Made by a program: the position numbers and the translations under genes
Part shown: positions 23,480 to 36,316 of the stretch, in pieces
Layout: each line of letters opens with the position of its first letter
Position numbering within the stretch: position 1 is the stretch's first letter
The notes under the pieces: generated by a model
Database searches by the model: none
What the model saw: the letters and a program-made list of their open reading frames with translations, nothing else
Told to the model about the DNA's origin: nothing
Assembly: GCF_030247195.1 (NCBI RefSeq)
Contig: NC_080672.1
Coordinates: 161,809,839 to 161,873,838, forward strand
DNA from: Topomyia yanbarensis
Taxonomy: Eukaryota > Arthropoda > Insecta > Diptera > Culicidae
Length of the DNA: 64,000 bases
Direction: 5' to 3'

Positions 23480-23481
23480 CA

Positions 23482-24688
23482 TCTTACATCCCATTCCAAA
23501 GTGTTTGACAGAGAATGGAGCTCTGAGTAACGCCCGCTGCGACTCGCATTGCCTTCTGCCCTTTTGTTCGTCTGGTACAGCAGTGCTCTACTCTGGAAGT
23601 AGCTCTTCAGGATCTGGCTCATTCTTTTATGCCACGCTGCGGCATTGGTCTATTCGAGGCTGGATGGCCCGGTGACTTCCCTGACTTTGGCAGCAACATC
23701 AGTTTCTGCACCTTCCTCATTTCGGGGATTACTATCGTCTAAAGACTTCAGCATAGCATCCTGAACATGCCCGGATATGCCAGGATCGCAGCTTTCAGCG
23801 CCGCTGTTGGTATTCCATCCGGACCGGGGGTTTTCTTTGATTTTAGTCACATCGACGCGTCTTTGAGCTCGTCGTTGGTCACTTGCCACTCGACTGTGTT
23901 ACCTCCTTCTTCTTCGCCGTACGGTGTCAGTGACCAGGTAGTTGAATCGTGATTCGGGAAGAGACCCTCAACGATTATCTTTAGCTTACCCGGGCATATT
24001 TCAGCTGGTGTCGACGGACCCTCGTCTTCGTCATAACGACTCAGTACGCGTCCCCCAGGGACTGGCGTTTATTTCTCAGCACAGCTACTTATGGCAATTG
24101 GCTTGCTAAGCTTGATCTCCTGTTTTAAAGAGTCCCTACCTTCTAGATACGTCGCTTGCGCTCCTCTCTCACTCTCCGATCTTGCGCTCTGAGCCCGCCT
24201 TCTGGATTTAAGACAAGCAGCGTATAGCATACTGAGTTACTCATTTAACCAGTAAGCTGCACGCCGTCTACTACATGGCCTTAGTTTTCGTGACATTGTA
24301 ACGTCACAAGCCGTCACAATCCTTCTTGTAAGCCGTCAGCCGTATCAATGTACTTGATTCCGTTGTTCGCCGAAGTAACTCAACAAAGAGGTTTTCGTTA
24401 AAGGCTTTCGTCTTCCACTTTAGCTTGCCGCCCGTCCTTCTTCGTGCTGCAGCAGGGTTCCATTGGCCGATGCGGTAGCAAATCGCCTGATGGCCTCTAT
24501 GGGGATACTTCTCTCACACTCGCCAGTCCATGTTCGCCGTCAGTCAAGGACTACAGAATGTGGCGAAATTTCTTTCGGTACCGATATCCGTTTCGTGAAC
24601 CATTAAGCTCCTAGCTCCTCGCTTCGCCGCAATATACTCGTTATAGTCCTCGGCGGTTGAGCTAGCCTCCACAACGTGCCGACAGGTA
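23482..24688 (-). pseudogene. R1-like LINE linker and RT N-terminus
   Basis: Minus-strand frames show PDGIPTAALKAAILAYPGM (about 23,825-23,770), the conserved entry to R1-clade RT. Upstream, 24,000-24,680 resembles the endonuclease-RT linker but is broken in every frame. The endonuclease is absent, so the LINE was 5' truncated when it entered the hAT element. Confidence 0.55.
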
Positions 24689-25083
24689 GGTGTCGAGTCT
24701 GCAGCTAATTTTCACTACAAGGGAATTTTTTTACAAGATAACTTTTGCAAATGAAACTTTGAGAATTTCATTTAAAATATTAGGCATATTTTTGCTTAAC
24801 ATATTCAATTTTTTCAAATCTCCAAAATATTTCGGGGGGGGTTTCGTCCCCAAAACCCCCCCCGCTACTACGCCACTGGATTGAGTTATGCGTTTGCAGT
24901 TTATAATGCAACTATATTACAAAATCACGGGCCTACTATTAGGTGCAGATATTTACTTCCAATATTTGTGTAATCAATGGGTCCAGAGATTTAACAATTT
25001 TATTCCACGATATCGAATTTGTTAAATTTTTCCTTTACTGCTAAAATATTTTTTCTGGACTGCGCATATGTTCATTGTTCGTG

Positions 25084-25393
25084 CACACCAAAAAAATCTG
25101 AATTTTATCGTTGACGTAATTGCAAACATGACACAATTCAACAAACCGTAATTTACGAAATGACGGAACATTACCGTGTTCCGTTTAATTTTACATGAAA
25201 CATATACTTTACATGCGACATAAAATTACACTTCTTACCATTCAGAACAAACGCTGTATGAGGAGTAAAATTACATGATTTACGAAATTCAACGTCATGT
25301 AAAATTAAAATCAAACGTAAAACTAAGTCATTTTTGATGCTCGTATATGTCAGGGTCAGGAGACGTAAATTTACACTATTTTTTCTAGGTGTG
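25084..25393. mobile_element. MITE, CACACC termini, copy 1
   Basis: It starts CACACCAAAAAAATCTG and ends ATTTTTTCTAGGTGTG. It shares, in the same order, GTTCCGTTTAATTTTACATG and GTAAATTTACA with the copy at 40,037-40,337. A related but longer element lies at 54,810-55,201, and a solo right end at 29,939-30,018. No coding capacity. Target duplication is uncertain. Confidence 0.7.
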
Positions 25394-25414
25394 TGTATTT
25401 GGAACCGAAATTGG

Positions 25415-25600
25415 TGTCCCGGACTGTCGAAGAACCAGTTCAGTTTCTGCAAAGGATTAACAGTAATCGAAAATGCCGAGACGGTGCTCCAACACAAGAG
25501 GAAGGGAAATCGATGTGACACAGTGATAAAGTCAACTTCAAGAACGCGTTCAATTGCGCGAGTTGGACAAAAAAAAATCAGTACCATTGGAACACTCACG
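25415..25600 (+). pseudogene. R1-like RT remnant
   Basis: The plus strand reads LSKNQFSFCKG, then ENAETVLQHKRKGNRCDTV. After a shift it reads DKVNFKNAFNCASW, the QFGFRKG and catalytic D-K-NAFN-ASW motifs of R1-clade RT. Only about 60 codons survive. Confidence 0.6.
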
Positions 25601-25685
25601 AAACTAAAGCTTAGATGCTCCTCTTTCATTTGAGACTAAATTTGAAATGTTCTATTGGAGGGTTGGTTTTTTAAGGATGCTTTTT

Positions 25686-25804
25686 ACCCTTCTGGCAGTC
25701 GCGCTAGTGCAGTGAGTGCACGCTGCTCTGAAAATCTAGCGAAATCGTCTTAGAGCAGCTGCGGCTGCTCGTTCAGTGAGCCATTTGCGCGACTTCCGGA
25801 GGGC
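25686..25804 (-). mobile_element. short palindromic MITE, diverged copy
   Basis: It begins CCCTTCTGGCAGTCGCGCTA and ends GCGCGACTTCCGGAGGG. It is the reverse complement of the 113-bp element at 50,696-50,808, with shared interior GAAAATCTAGCGAAATCGT. The flanking tetranucleotides here (TTTA, CTAA) are decayed from TTAA. Confidence 0.6.
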
Positions 25805-28794
25805 TAATGAATTGTTCTGATTCCCTTTCAGGAGGTTTTATTAGTGCGTGCACAGCATTGGAAGAGAAGACTTGTTACGTGAATATAACCTTCCGTAGAC
25901 ACAATTGGTCTTTAGTTTTACAAATTAAAACGCGGTGTTCAATTTTCTTTTTTCAAAATATATTTTTACTGGGCGCTCTTATGTATTCAATATTTTAAAG
26001 TGCTCATTTTTGGATTAACCAGATAATTTGAAAAATGTTAGTTTGAATACAATACCAATTCTAGATCTCTGTTTACTTTGGGCGCAACAAGCAAAATGAT
26101 TGTGTATACGAAACTAACGTTGGTAAAGTACGAGTCGTAAAGATAGCGGTCGAACGACATTATAAAGTGCCTCAGCAGTCATGGTTTCGGGAGACTACTT
26201 GACAAAGAACTCAGCAAGTCCAGCCAGAAAATGAGCCAAAAATCTGGCTGGCTCTAGTTAGAATCGGTTGTAGCAATGGAGCCGGTATACTAACTAAAAC
26301 CAGTCAGAACTACAATTCATTTTTCAGTTGGACTTACTGGGAACACATTACCAGTTGTTCAGCAGCGGTATGAGCAGAATTTGCATATTACATTAGCTTC
26401 TCCAAACGTCTCGCATAGTATTTGAACCCATTGGATTTGAAACTATTGGAATACATGCTAAGTAGGGCATTGCACAAAAAACGCTCATTTTTGAAATCTC
26501 AAAGGCCCCCTCTTTCATATTGTTACAATGCCAAAGTAAACTCAGATGCCAAATTTCACATCATTTGGACAATTTTAGACTTCCGCCCACCTAGCTTATA
26601 GTCTTTAACATTGGCACTATGGGAAAATATGAGGAAAAATATATGAAATGCCATAACTTTTGAAGTAGCAATCAGAAAATTACAATTTATACCTTTTTGT
26701 AAAAAAAAATTCTTAGCATTTCAATTAAAATATCTGTCTTTCCCAAAAATAGCATAAACTGGAGTTTTGGGGCATTTTGTCCCAAAAATTCCCCATTCTT
26801 AATATTCATTCTGCTCTATGCTGCAAAACAAATATTTATTGTATAGACTCGTTGCCAGTAAAATTTAGGAACATTAGATTTTTTGACAATCAGTCTACAA
26901 ACCTCTTCTTTACATCAATTGCCCTAATACCCAAACTTTTCGAATTTTCTCTGAAATGAACATTTTCCATGTGATTCCTAAACATTTTTTACACTATAAA
27001 TAGTAAATTAAATAATAATTTATTGTTAAATGGAGTTGATATGTGCTATTTAATGATTAAATGTGGAATCGAGGTTAAATGTCAAAAAAATCTAATGCAT
27101 CTGAATTTTACCGATAGCAAATCTACTTCTATTCCGTTTCTTAAGATTTTTCATGTTCAACAAGGTACATTTAATTATATATGATTGAAATATATTATAG
27201 ATATATTCACAAGAAAATGATAAAATTTAATATCAATGTCGAAATGCTCTAGAACCCCAACTTCTCGTATTCTGGTAAAGGTCGCAAAAGTTCCGTTCGA
27301 TTTCTGAGAATTTTTTACATAGCAAATACGGCAAAATATCTATGATTTGCAGCATAGAGCAGAATTGGGGATTTTTGGGACATAATTTCCCAAAGCCCAA
27401 CTTCCTGTATTTGCTGAGAAACAAAAACATTTCCATTGAAATGATAAGCATGTTTCCTTCAAAAAATGTATGTAAATCATATGTGTTTTGACAGTTTTTT
27501 TATTTCTAATTTTTATGATGAAATGGCTTGTAATATTTTAGAAAAGTGTTCAAGGACCTTTATATTTTGAAATATTTTATATTTCAAAGTCAATATATTC
27601 CAACAGAGCTAAAAGCATTGTAACTTGACTAATTTTATATTTAATTGCACGGGAAATAGGAAAGAAGTAAACTCTGGTTCTGACCGTGGGGGTAATTCGG
27701 ACCCCCTCGATTTCTCAGAAAATCGTAAGACATTCTGACTGTTGTACATATTCGTGAATCCGCTATTCTAAAACATTAATTTTGACAGCTGAATCTAATT
27801 ATTTGGGTTTTTTAGAAAGGAGATACAGAGTGTTTTATTTTTTTGCCATCCTCAAAATAAAAATCACTATAATGGTAAAACCGTGATTAAAACAACAAAT
27901 AAAAGTGATCAAAATAACAGGTAAGTGTTCAGGAAAGCTTGAGGTTCCTATTTTACGAAATGATTTTTGTTTGGGTGAATACGTAGATATTTTCAAGACG
28001 CTAATCACTTTTGTGCGAAATGAGCATACGGGGCAAGTCGGACCCCCGATTCCATCAACCACCGTTCAGTGGATCGCGGCAGCGCACACGATTGCACACG
28101 CCACAGCAAAGAAAATACATGATGCGCCAATCGACAGCTGTGACTGACCGGATTAAGTTTTTGAAACGCAATTTATCCAATTTTATTAGAGTGGTGCAAA
28201 TGAACTTTTATGGCACCAAAATGTAGCTGAGGTTTCAAACTAACAATTAGAACCTTTGACCGGTAAATTTTTTCACATCAATTCACCTAAAAGGGAGATT
28301 AGCTTAGGTAGGTTCGAATAGCCTCGGGTTCCCCTATCACTTTTATGTTTCCACCCTTTAAATTTCGAAGCGCTTGGTTTTCATTCCAAAATAAAAATGG
28401 GTGCAAAATTGAGCAGCAGGAAGGAACTACTCTACTATTCCTGCCCAAACGAGTCCCAATTCCTATGCGTTTTTTATAGTTTTTCGAAAAGTTATACGCC
28501 GCACCTGGAAACATTTCGCTATCGGGGATCTTTCCACTGGAGTAACGTAGATTCGTCGACAGCTACTATTCAAGTAGATAACGACCATAACTGAACAGAA
28601 GAGTTATAAACATCCAAATCCTGGAAATCAATCTTCGCAGCAGCTGCGCAATATCCATGAAACACTATCGAATACCAACCAATAAATGGCTTATATGTCT
28701 AACCACTCGATTGTTCTGTAGAGAAATTGTACAGTTTTATGTAAAATGCACATACTATACCTATGATCAGTAGGTAATGAATGTCTATCTTCTT
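25805..28794. other. A-T rich stretch, no gene recognised
   Basis: No domain is recognisable. An inverted pair, TTCTGCTCTATGCTGCAAA at about 26,811 and its complement at about 27,351, with GTCCCAAAAATTCCCC beside it, brackets about 600 bp and may mark a degraded inverted-repeat element. A direct pair GGGGTAATTCGGACCCCC (27,692) and GGGGCAAGTCGGACCCCC (28,036) brackets another 340 bp. Confidence 0.4.
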
Positions 28795-29550
28795 ATTTTT
28801 GTGAATTTTTGGCAGTATTTGAAAGATGGTTGTCAGCAGACATCAGAAATCGATGAATATCGCCATTTTGAAACTCAAGATAGCGACTTCCGGTTACCAC
28901 AAATAAGTGAAAATGATCATCAATATGGGAGTCATTTGAAAGACGGTGGTCAGTAGACATCGAACATTGATGGTTATTAAAATCCTAGATCACGACTTCC
29001 GGTTACCAGAAAATAGTCAGAAACAGCATTAATAAAGATGTCATTTGGAAGGGGTGGTCAGCAGACATCAGATATCAATAAACCCCCTTTTTAATGACAC
29101 CAATATTATTGATGGTTTTCACTGTTTTGTGGTAATTGGAAGTCGCCATCTTGAATTTTAAACCGGTGGTAAGCATTGATTTCCGATATCTACTGACCAC
29201 CCTCTATCAAATGACACCCATATTTAAGATGATTCTCTCTATTTTCTGGTAACCGGAAGTCGCCATCTTGGATATCGAAATGACGATAATCAACAATTGC
29301 CGATATCTACAGACAACCTCTCTTTCAAATAACACCAATATTGATGATGGTTTTCGCTATTTTGTAGTAATTGGAATTTTGGTGTCTACTGACTACCCAT
29401 TTCAAATGACATCCATATTGATGATGGTTCTCTATATTTTCTGATACCCGGAATCTTGGATTGGAGCGTTAATCATTATTTCCGATATCTGCTGACCATC
29501 CCGTTTCAAATGAAACCCTTATTCATGATGGTTTCCTCTTTCTGAAAACC
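28795..29550. repeat. head-to-head tandem array (foldback-like)
   Basis: A unit of roughly 110-117 bp with GACTTCCGGTTACC, GATATCTACTGACCACC and TTTCAAATGACACC is repeated about seven times. Units at 28,795-29,080 run in one orientation and units at 29,085-29,550 in the opposite orientation, so the two halves can pair. Array edges are degenerate. The right arm breaks off at CCGGACTTTGG, where a Jockey fragment begins. It looks like the inner part of a foldback-type element or an inverted satellite. Confidence 0.65.
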
Positions 29551-29552
29551 GG

Positions 29553-29938
29553 ACTTTGGCAAAAATCAATCATGATATCGCAATAGCGAAGCTGGACAAA
29601 CTCGGTATTCATGGACAACTTCTGCGCTGGTTTCATTCCTACTTCGATGGAAAGCAACTCCAAATCAGCATTAAAGACTGTCTATCTGCACCATTCTTCA
29701 CTACATCCGGCCTCCCACAAGGAAGCCATCTCGGTCCAGCGATATTCCTCCTCTACTTTAATGACGTCAATATCAAATTACAAGGACCCTGCCTTTCTTT
29801 CTCCAACGACATGAAATTTTTTTGACAAATACGGAATAAAACCGATGCTGATGTTCAGAGTGGACTAGAGAGCTTTACTACGCGGTGTGATTTAAACAAA
29901 ATGTTTTTAAACCCAAGTAAATGCTCAATTGTCACGAA
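29553..29938 (+). pseudogene. Jockey-type LINE RT fragment
   Basis: The plus frame gives INHDIAIAKLDKLGIHGQLL, WFHSYFDGKQLQISI, the SGLPQGSHLGPAIFLLYFND motif, and a degraded active site LSFSNDMKFF. After a stop it continues LESFTTRCDLNKMFLNPSKC. These are Jockey-clade RT blocks; the catalytic ADD is changed to NDM. Both ends are truncated. Confidence 0.75.
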
Positions 29939-30018
29939 ACATTTCGTGATTTTCAGTTTTTTAGATTGTGTCATGTTTTTAATTAAGTTAACGATAAAAT
30001 TCATATTTTTTGGTGTGT
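29939..30018 (-). mobile_element. solo end of CACACC-family MITE
   Basis: AAAATTCATATTTTTTGGTG followed by TGTAG is the end shared with the MITEs at 25,084 and 40,037. The other end is missing, so the Jockey fragment and this MITE end were joined by a deletion. Confidence 0.45.
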
Positions 30019-30320
30019 AGGAACTTCTTATCTGATGAATTACATATGTTGTATGTTGCGTAATGAGAAAAAACGAAAGCTACATCTAACGATAGTAATA
30101 CATATTTCTCTCACTAGGCACATGAATATCAACACAATCTGATAAACGAAGATAAAAATCTATCGTTAATTTCCTATATATCACGTATACGCCATAAATT
30201 TACAAAATCACATGCCAATATATATGAAGCAACGATTTGTTTCCGTTTCATTAGCTTGCATTTTCCAATTCTACCAATATTCTCGATATAAAAGTTTGTA
30301 CATATAAGTGTAACTGTTTA

Positions 30321-30333
30321 CTAACTAACCTGC
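30321..30333 (-). other. splice donor of FBXL16-like exon
   Basis: On the minus strand the exon reads TTGCAG and the intron starts GTTAGTTAG. The boundary is 30,330|30,329. An in-frame stop lies six bases into the intron, and the sequence beyond has no coding continuity, which supports the splice. Confidence 0.85.
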
Positions 30334-31157
30334 AAGTGATCCAGCAGCGCCTCCAGTCCTCGGTCGCTTATGGACGAACAACGCAAACTGAGTGAGTGCA
30401 CGTGTTTTGAGGCGAGAGGAAACGAATGCACAAGATCCAGCGCATCCTCGTCGGTAGCTCCCATAAGGGAAACGGCGTGAAAACTACGCCGGATTAGTGA
30501 GTTATAAAGTTTCACCCGATCCTGATTCGTAATTTGACGCAGTTCACGGCACTGCAACACCGGAACTAAGCCACTCCAGTAACGAGGCGAGCGATAGAGC
30601 ATGTCCCGCCATTTTTGACAAACCTGTGCCAAACTACATCGATCGAACGACGAAAAATAAAGGAAGAAACGATTGAGAAACCGTTCATCTTGAAGCAATT
30701 GTTCGATCGTAATGATCTGCGAAGGTTGAGGAGCAGCTGTCATCATTTTAACACTATGCACATTCAACACTCCGTGATGATTAATATTACTATTGCCACT
30801 GTAGTGCTGATGGTGATGTGTAATTTTTCGGGTAGTCTGTGGCGTGCTGGATTGCGATTTGCTGCTGGAAGATCCCTTCCCACTATTCGGCACGTTGCTT
30901 GCCATGTTCCCAGTTATCCTGGAAGGTTTCTCTGGGGCGTTTCCAGAATTAACCGATTGTGCTGAGGTGTTGCTACTAGATCCACCACAGAGCACGTTTG
31001 TGACCCGTTCCATCACGCTTGTCTTTTCACCAGATTTACCACTTCCGCTGCCATGATGATGTTTCGAACGCAGACCAAGACCATTGATGCGTTTGGACAG
31101 TTCAGCCGAAGCACGCTCAACCACTCCTTGTGCGGATATCGAGGACATTTTCAACAT
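30330..31157 (-). CDS. FBXL16: FBXL16-like F-box/LRR protein, first coding exon
   Basis: The exon encodes 276 codons and ends exactly at a CTTGCAG|GTTAGT splice donor, in phase 0. Residues 1-145 are low-complexity, with His/Gly/Ser-rich stretches such as HHHGSGSGKSG. From about residue 154 comes an F-box (LLQDERFLNRFFLYFSSFDR, then SLAQVCQKWRDMLY) followed by RSPRYWSGLVPVL. The first leucine-rich elements follow (VHSLSLRCSSISDRGLEALL). The 'SPRYWxGLxPVL' signature and the order of blocks match animal FBXL16 (Drosophila CG32085-type). F-box proteins join Skp1/Cullin ubiquitin ligases; FBXL16 family members are atypical regulators of such complexes. Two in-frame starts exist (ATG at 31,157 and 31,148). 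The remaining LRR exons are not in this window, so the following intron exceeds 30 kb. It is the only confident host gene here. Confidence 0.9.
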
Positions 31158-32728
<1,571 letters not shown>

Positions 32729-32745
32729 GTGTGTATATATGTATT

Positions 32746-33460
32746 CTCGACTGCCTGGAGTTACACAAAAAACTTTATGAGCTTAAGTATTGCAAAATGC
32801 AACATAATTTCCTTCCATCGGAAAACTCTGTCCATCATTCATGATTACCAAATCTATGGCTGCTCTCTTACGAGGACAGAACGCGTTAAGGATCTTTGCG
32901 TTACTCTAGATCGTAAAATGATCTTCAGACTCCACTATGACGACATCCTGTCAAAGTCCAACCGACACTTGGGTTTCATCTTTAAAATTGCTTAGGAGTT
33001 TCGTGATCCGTTTTGCTTAAAATCATTGTACTGCTCTCTTGTACACTCATTGCTGAAATGCAATGCCGTAATTGGGAGCCCTTACCATGCAAACTGGATC
33101 GCCAGGATTAAAGGTATTCAATGAAAACTCGTAAAGTACGCATTGCGGTTTCTGACGTGGCGAGACCCAATTAACTTGCCACCATACGGGGATCACTGTC
33201 GTCTGTTGAATATCGAGCCGCTGGAGATAAGACGGATCACCTCACAATGATTATTCGTGCTGCTCTGCTTACTCAGCTGAATTTGTACGCTCTTCAGAGG
33301 CAACGTCGTCGTCGTAACTTCCTGTTCCTAGAGTCACGAAATACACAGTACGGACAGCTTGCGATTCAACGAATTTGCTGATCTCTTCGATTTTAATGTG
33401 TCGTCTAATGAATTTCGTCAACGAGTACTTGATCATTTTCGTGTTGTTCTTAATGACTAA
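32746..33460 (+). pseudogene. Jockey-type LINE 3' part, left-arm copy
   Basis: Frames show [40 protein letters not shown] and, later, LTWRDPINLPPYGDHC and LNIEPLEIRR. The ORF2 tail ends at a stop near 33,460. These are the RT C-terminal and thumb/tail regions of a Jockey-clade element; it is 5' truncated at the TA microsatellite. A more complete reverse copy is at 37,159-38,158. Confidence 0.7.
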
Positions 33461-34327
33461 ATTGTTTTAATTTTTTCTTTTAAATTTTCATTAAGACAAG
33501 ATAAAATTATACCGAGACAAATAAACAAATAATGCAATTGGTAAGTTTTGCACCATGACTAGTATAGTCTAAATTTTGCAAAAGAAGTAAAAATTTTCAC
33601 TAAAGTTTTGGGATTTAAAATACAGTTACTCTCGGTAATGCCACTAGTATATAATGAATATGAATTATATGAGAAATCTATTACCTCACTACTAGGTGAA
33701 TTGCTTGGTGATCTGTGTATTTACACACCAAGTAGTAAATACATCAACTCTGAATTTCAACTTTGAGGTGAACTTATTTTGTCTTTGAAGTGAACTTACA
33801 TATTAAGGGAACTTACATATTAAGAAATCGTTCATTCATTGTTGAGTGAATTGAAAAAAATCGAAAGTAAACAACATATCCAAAAACAAAAATAATAGCA
33901 TCAAATGGTCAGTGGTCACGTTGGGCTTTTCGATTGGAACTATTGTGGTTAAGATCGGTTCAGCCATTGGTGAGATAATTACATGATATTAGTGCACATA
34001 CATACAGACACACACACACGCATACAGACGTTGTCCCAATTTGTCGTGCTGTGTCGATTGGTATATGAGACTCGGCCAAAGTTGTAAAAGTTTGAGCGAA
34101 TCCTATACATTTCATTAGTAAGAAATGTAAAGATAGGATTTTTTTTGCAGTGCTAAACATGCAATTATTCTAGTTTAAAAGTAAAACTGTATTTTTATTC
34201 CAGAGTGTTACTCAGACATGAGTACACACACAAACATCTGAAACTTCAATATAAATTGAGCTTATCCCAAGATATAGTAATTTGAAGCAAAAAAAAAACT
34301 CACAATTTCTCATCGCGTTTCTCGCTA

Positions 34328-34646
34328 GGGTAAAGAGCCTATTTTCACCATACTAAGCAGGGTGCCTCACTAAATCATTAATTTCTCGGCCTACAATCAA
34401 TGGAATGCGAAAAAATTGACATCAACAGCTTTGCTTCGTTGTTAAGAACCAATATAAAAACACAAATGCGCTGAAAACAGTGAAATTCTCGTGTTTGAGC
34501 GCAACGAAAACTCGAATCGTGTGCCCCTATTGTTGCGCTACCATTTGACTCAATGCGTTGAACAAAGATGGCAGACACTGCTCTAACCAACGGCTTCAAA
34601 TGGGTAGGGTGATAATAGAAACATGGCAAAAATAGGCTCAACACCC
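34328..34646. mobile_element. 319-bp MITE with TA duplication
   Basis: It begins GGGTAAAGAGCCTATTTT and ends AAAATAGGCTCAACACCC, flanked by TA (34,326-34,327; 34,647-34,648). The other arm of the inverted duplication reads straight through the site with a single TA (near 36,508), so ends and target duplication are certain. A diverged interior relative (TTGAGCG, CAATGCGT, ACTGCTCTAACCAA words) lies at about 35,240-35,380. Confidence 0.85.
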
Positions 34647-34975
34647 TATATCTTAGTAATCAAGCAGAATTTTAACATTCTGAAAACGCCACTTTGTACA
34701 GATTTTTCAAGCAAGTAATGTGGCATATCTAACTAAGTGCACTTTCAAATATCCATATCTTGGAAATTAAACATCAGAATCACAAACAAATTTAATAGAG
34801 TTGTGTCTGAGTCTTAGGCCTTTCATTTGAAATTGGTTTGTACACCAGATATCTGACGGGTATGTTTCTATTACTTTTGGGTAAGATTCTATTGTCTTTT
34901 CGGTAACAGACCACGCAATTGCGCATTGCGGTATTAAACTCATGTTACCGCAAAGGTGAAATAACGAATTTCGGT

Positions 34976-35465
34976 TTTTTCAGTTTTCGAATGAAGTTTT
35001 TGAAAACTTTCATTTTATTTATTTCAAATATTCAAAAGTTAAAAACAAATCGATTTTCACATTTCTTATAAAAGAAATGTGAAAATCGTACGGTAGGCGA
35101 GCCCTTATTCATCTTATTTGTGAGGATGTCACACTATTTCGATTGTAACTGGGCTACAGTGATTGGATTTTGTTTAAATAGGTATCAGCATACTTGCTTC
35201 ATTCCTATGAAACAGTAACATAAAAAATCTGGTTTGGATAATGTAAAATATTCGCGTTTGAGCGAAACAAAAAGTCGAGTACAACGCAAACATATTCACC
35301 CTACCATTTGACCTAATGCGTGGAATAGAGATAGCAGATACTGCTCTAACCAATGTATTTAACAGTGTGGGATAAATATTCGGAACAATGTCTGTGGGCG
35401 ATTTGGGACAATGTACGCATGTGGCAAACTAATTCGTGTTACTCAGCAATGGCTGAAACGATCTC
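34976..35465. other. spacer of the inverted duplication, left half
   Basis: It contains a perfect hairpin at 35,051-35,088 (17-bp arms, 4-base loop) and a diverged copy of the neighbouring MITE interior. No gene. Confidence 0.5.
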
Positions 35466-36316
35466 ATGCATCCAAAACTCGTCCGTAACACATTGATGGT
35501 AATCAGAAAACATGCTCTAATGGCAAGACGTTTAATAATAAAACGGTCCCAACAAAAAAATTCCCCAAACGGCAATACCAACACATTCGAATCTTCTCTG
35601 CGTCGCACTCATGTTTCATCAATTCTTATATAATAAATATTAACACGTCGGATTGTCTGGAAGTGTGTAGTACTTCGTTTGCTATTGTATTGCGTATCAA
35701 GCGAAGCGAACACAATGTGGATAAAGTCGAGTTTTTAATTTCCGCTATACGATACATTCCGTATTTGGAGTGATTCAGGACTTGGTAAGGGGAAAAGGGG
35801 ATGGGCTAGATCCAGGAACTGGTCCGGATGCGGGTACTGGTCTAGATCTGAAAACTGGTTCGAATCCGGCTACTGGTCCGGATACAGGAACTGATCCGGA
35901 TCGGGAAAGTCCGGATTCCGGAAGGGGTCCGGATCCAGGAACTGTATCGGATCCGGAAACTGCCTAAAATTTTTATTTCACTATCCAATTTCTGCCGATA
36001 TTGGGGCAGATTCCAGCCTGAATTCGGGCCGAAATCCGCCAGAACTGCGATTGGTTTGACTCGATACTAATACTATCATAGAAATCGACCGAATTATCCT
36101 ACATACGAACAGAGCCGAGGTTGACACATACTGAAAAAGTGTTTGGTTGTGTGATGCAACTACATGAACAGGTACCGAAATTCGTTATTTCACCGCTTAC
36201 TACCTTTGCGGTAACATGAGTTTAATACCGCTGTGCGCAATTGCGTGGTCTGTTACCGAAAAGACAATAGAATCTTACCCAAAAGTAATAGAAACATACC
36301 CGTCAGATATCTGGTG
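35466..36316 (+). mobile_element. TA-type element with 18-bp minisatellite, copy 1
   Basis: This copy matches the complete copy at 41,033-42,141 in the same orientation (shared AATCTTCTCTGCGTCGCACT, GTCGGATTGTCTGGAAGTGT and AATTGCGTGGTCTGTTACCG). Its ends have decayed. The 18-bp GC-rich array at 35,795-35,967 holds an open frame (35,770-35,967) of (G/S)(P/L)D(P/T)GT-like repeats, ending ETA then stop. Its last 130 bp lie inside the right arm of the inverted duplication. Confidence 0.7.

Larger units (their letters stand above)
18482..24878. mobile_element. hAT-type element split by nested insertions (6.4 kb)
   Basis: It begins CAGTGGCGTAGTAAG with a G-run and ends with a C-run followed by CTACTACGCCACTG, which are inverted. 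It is bounded by a perfect 8-bp duplication GATTGAGT (18,474-18,481 and 24,879-24,886), the hallmark of hAT transposition. The hAT-derived arms appear to be about 18,482-18,600 and 24,689-24,878, together a typical MITE length. Everything between is a minus-strand R1-like LINE with its own insertions. No hAT transposase is present, so the outer element is non-autonomous. Confidence 0.85.
32746..34975 (+). repeat. left arm of large inverted duplication
   Basis: The arm is the reverse complement, with few substitutions by eye, of 36,180-37,946. It includes a Jockey fragment (32,746-33,460), about 800 bp of non-coding flank, and the last 130 bp of a TA-flanked element. Differences: this arm has a 319-bp MITE (34,328-34,646), and a short deletion (about 35-40 bp) near 32,762. 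The other arm lacks about 125 bp between two TCGATTGG words and about 100 bp near 33,810-33,900. A CA microsatellite is at about 34,000-34,024. Confidence 0.85.
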
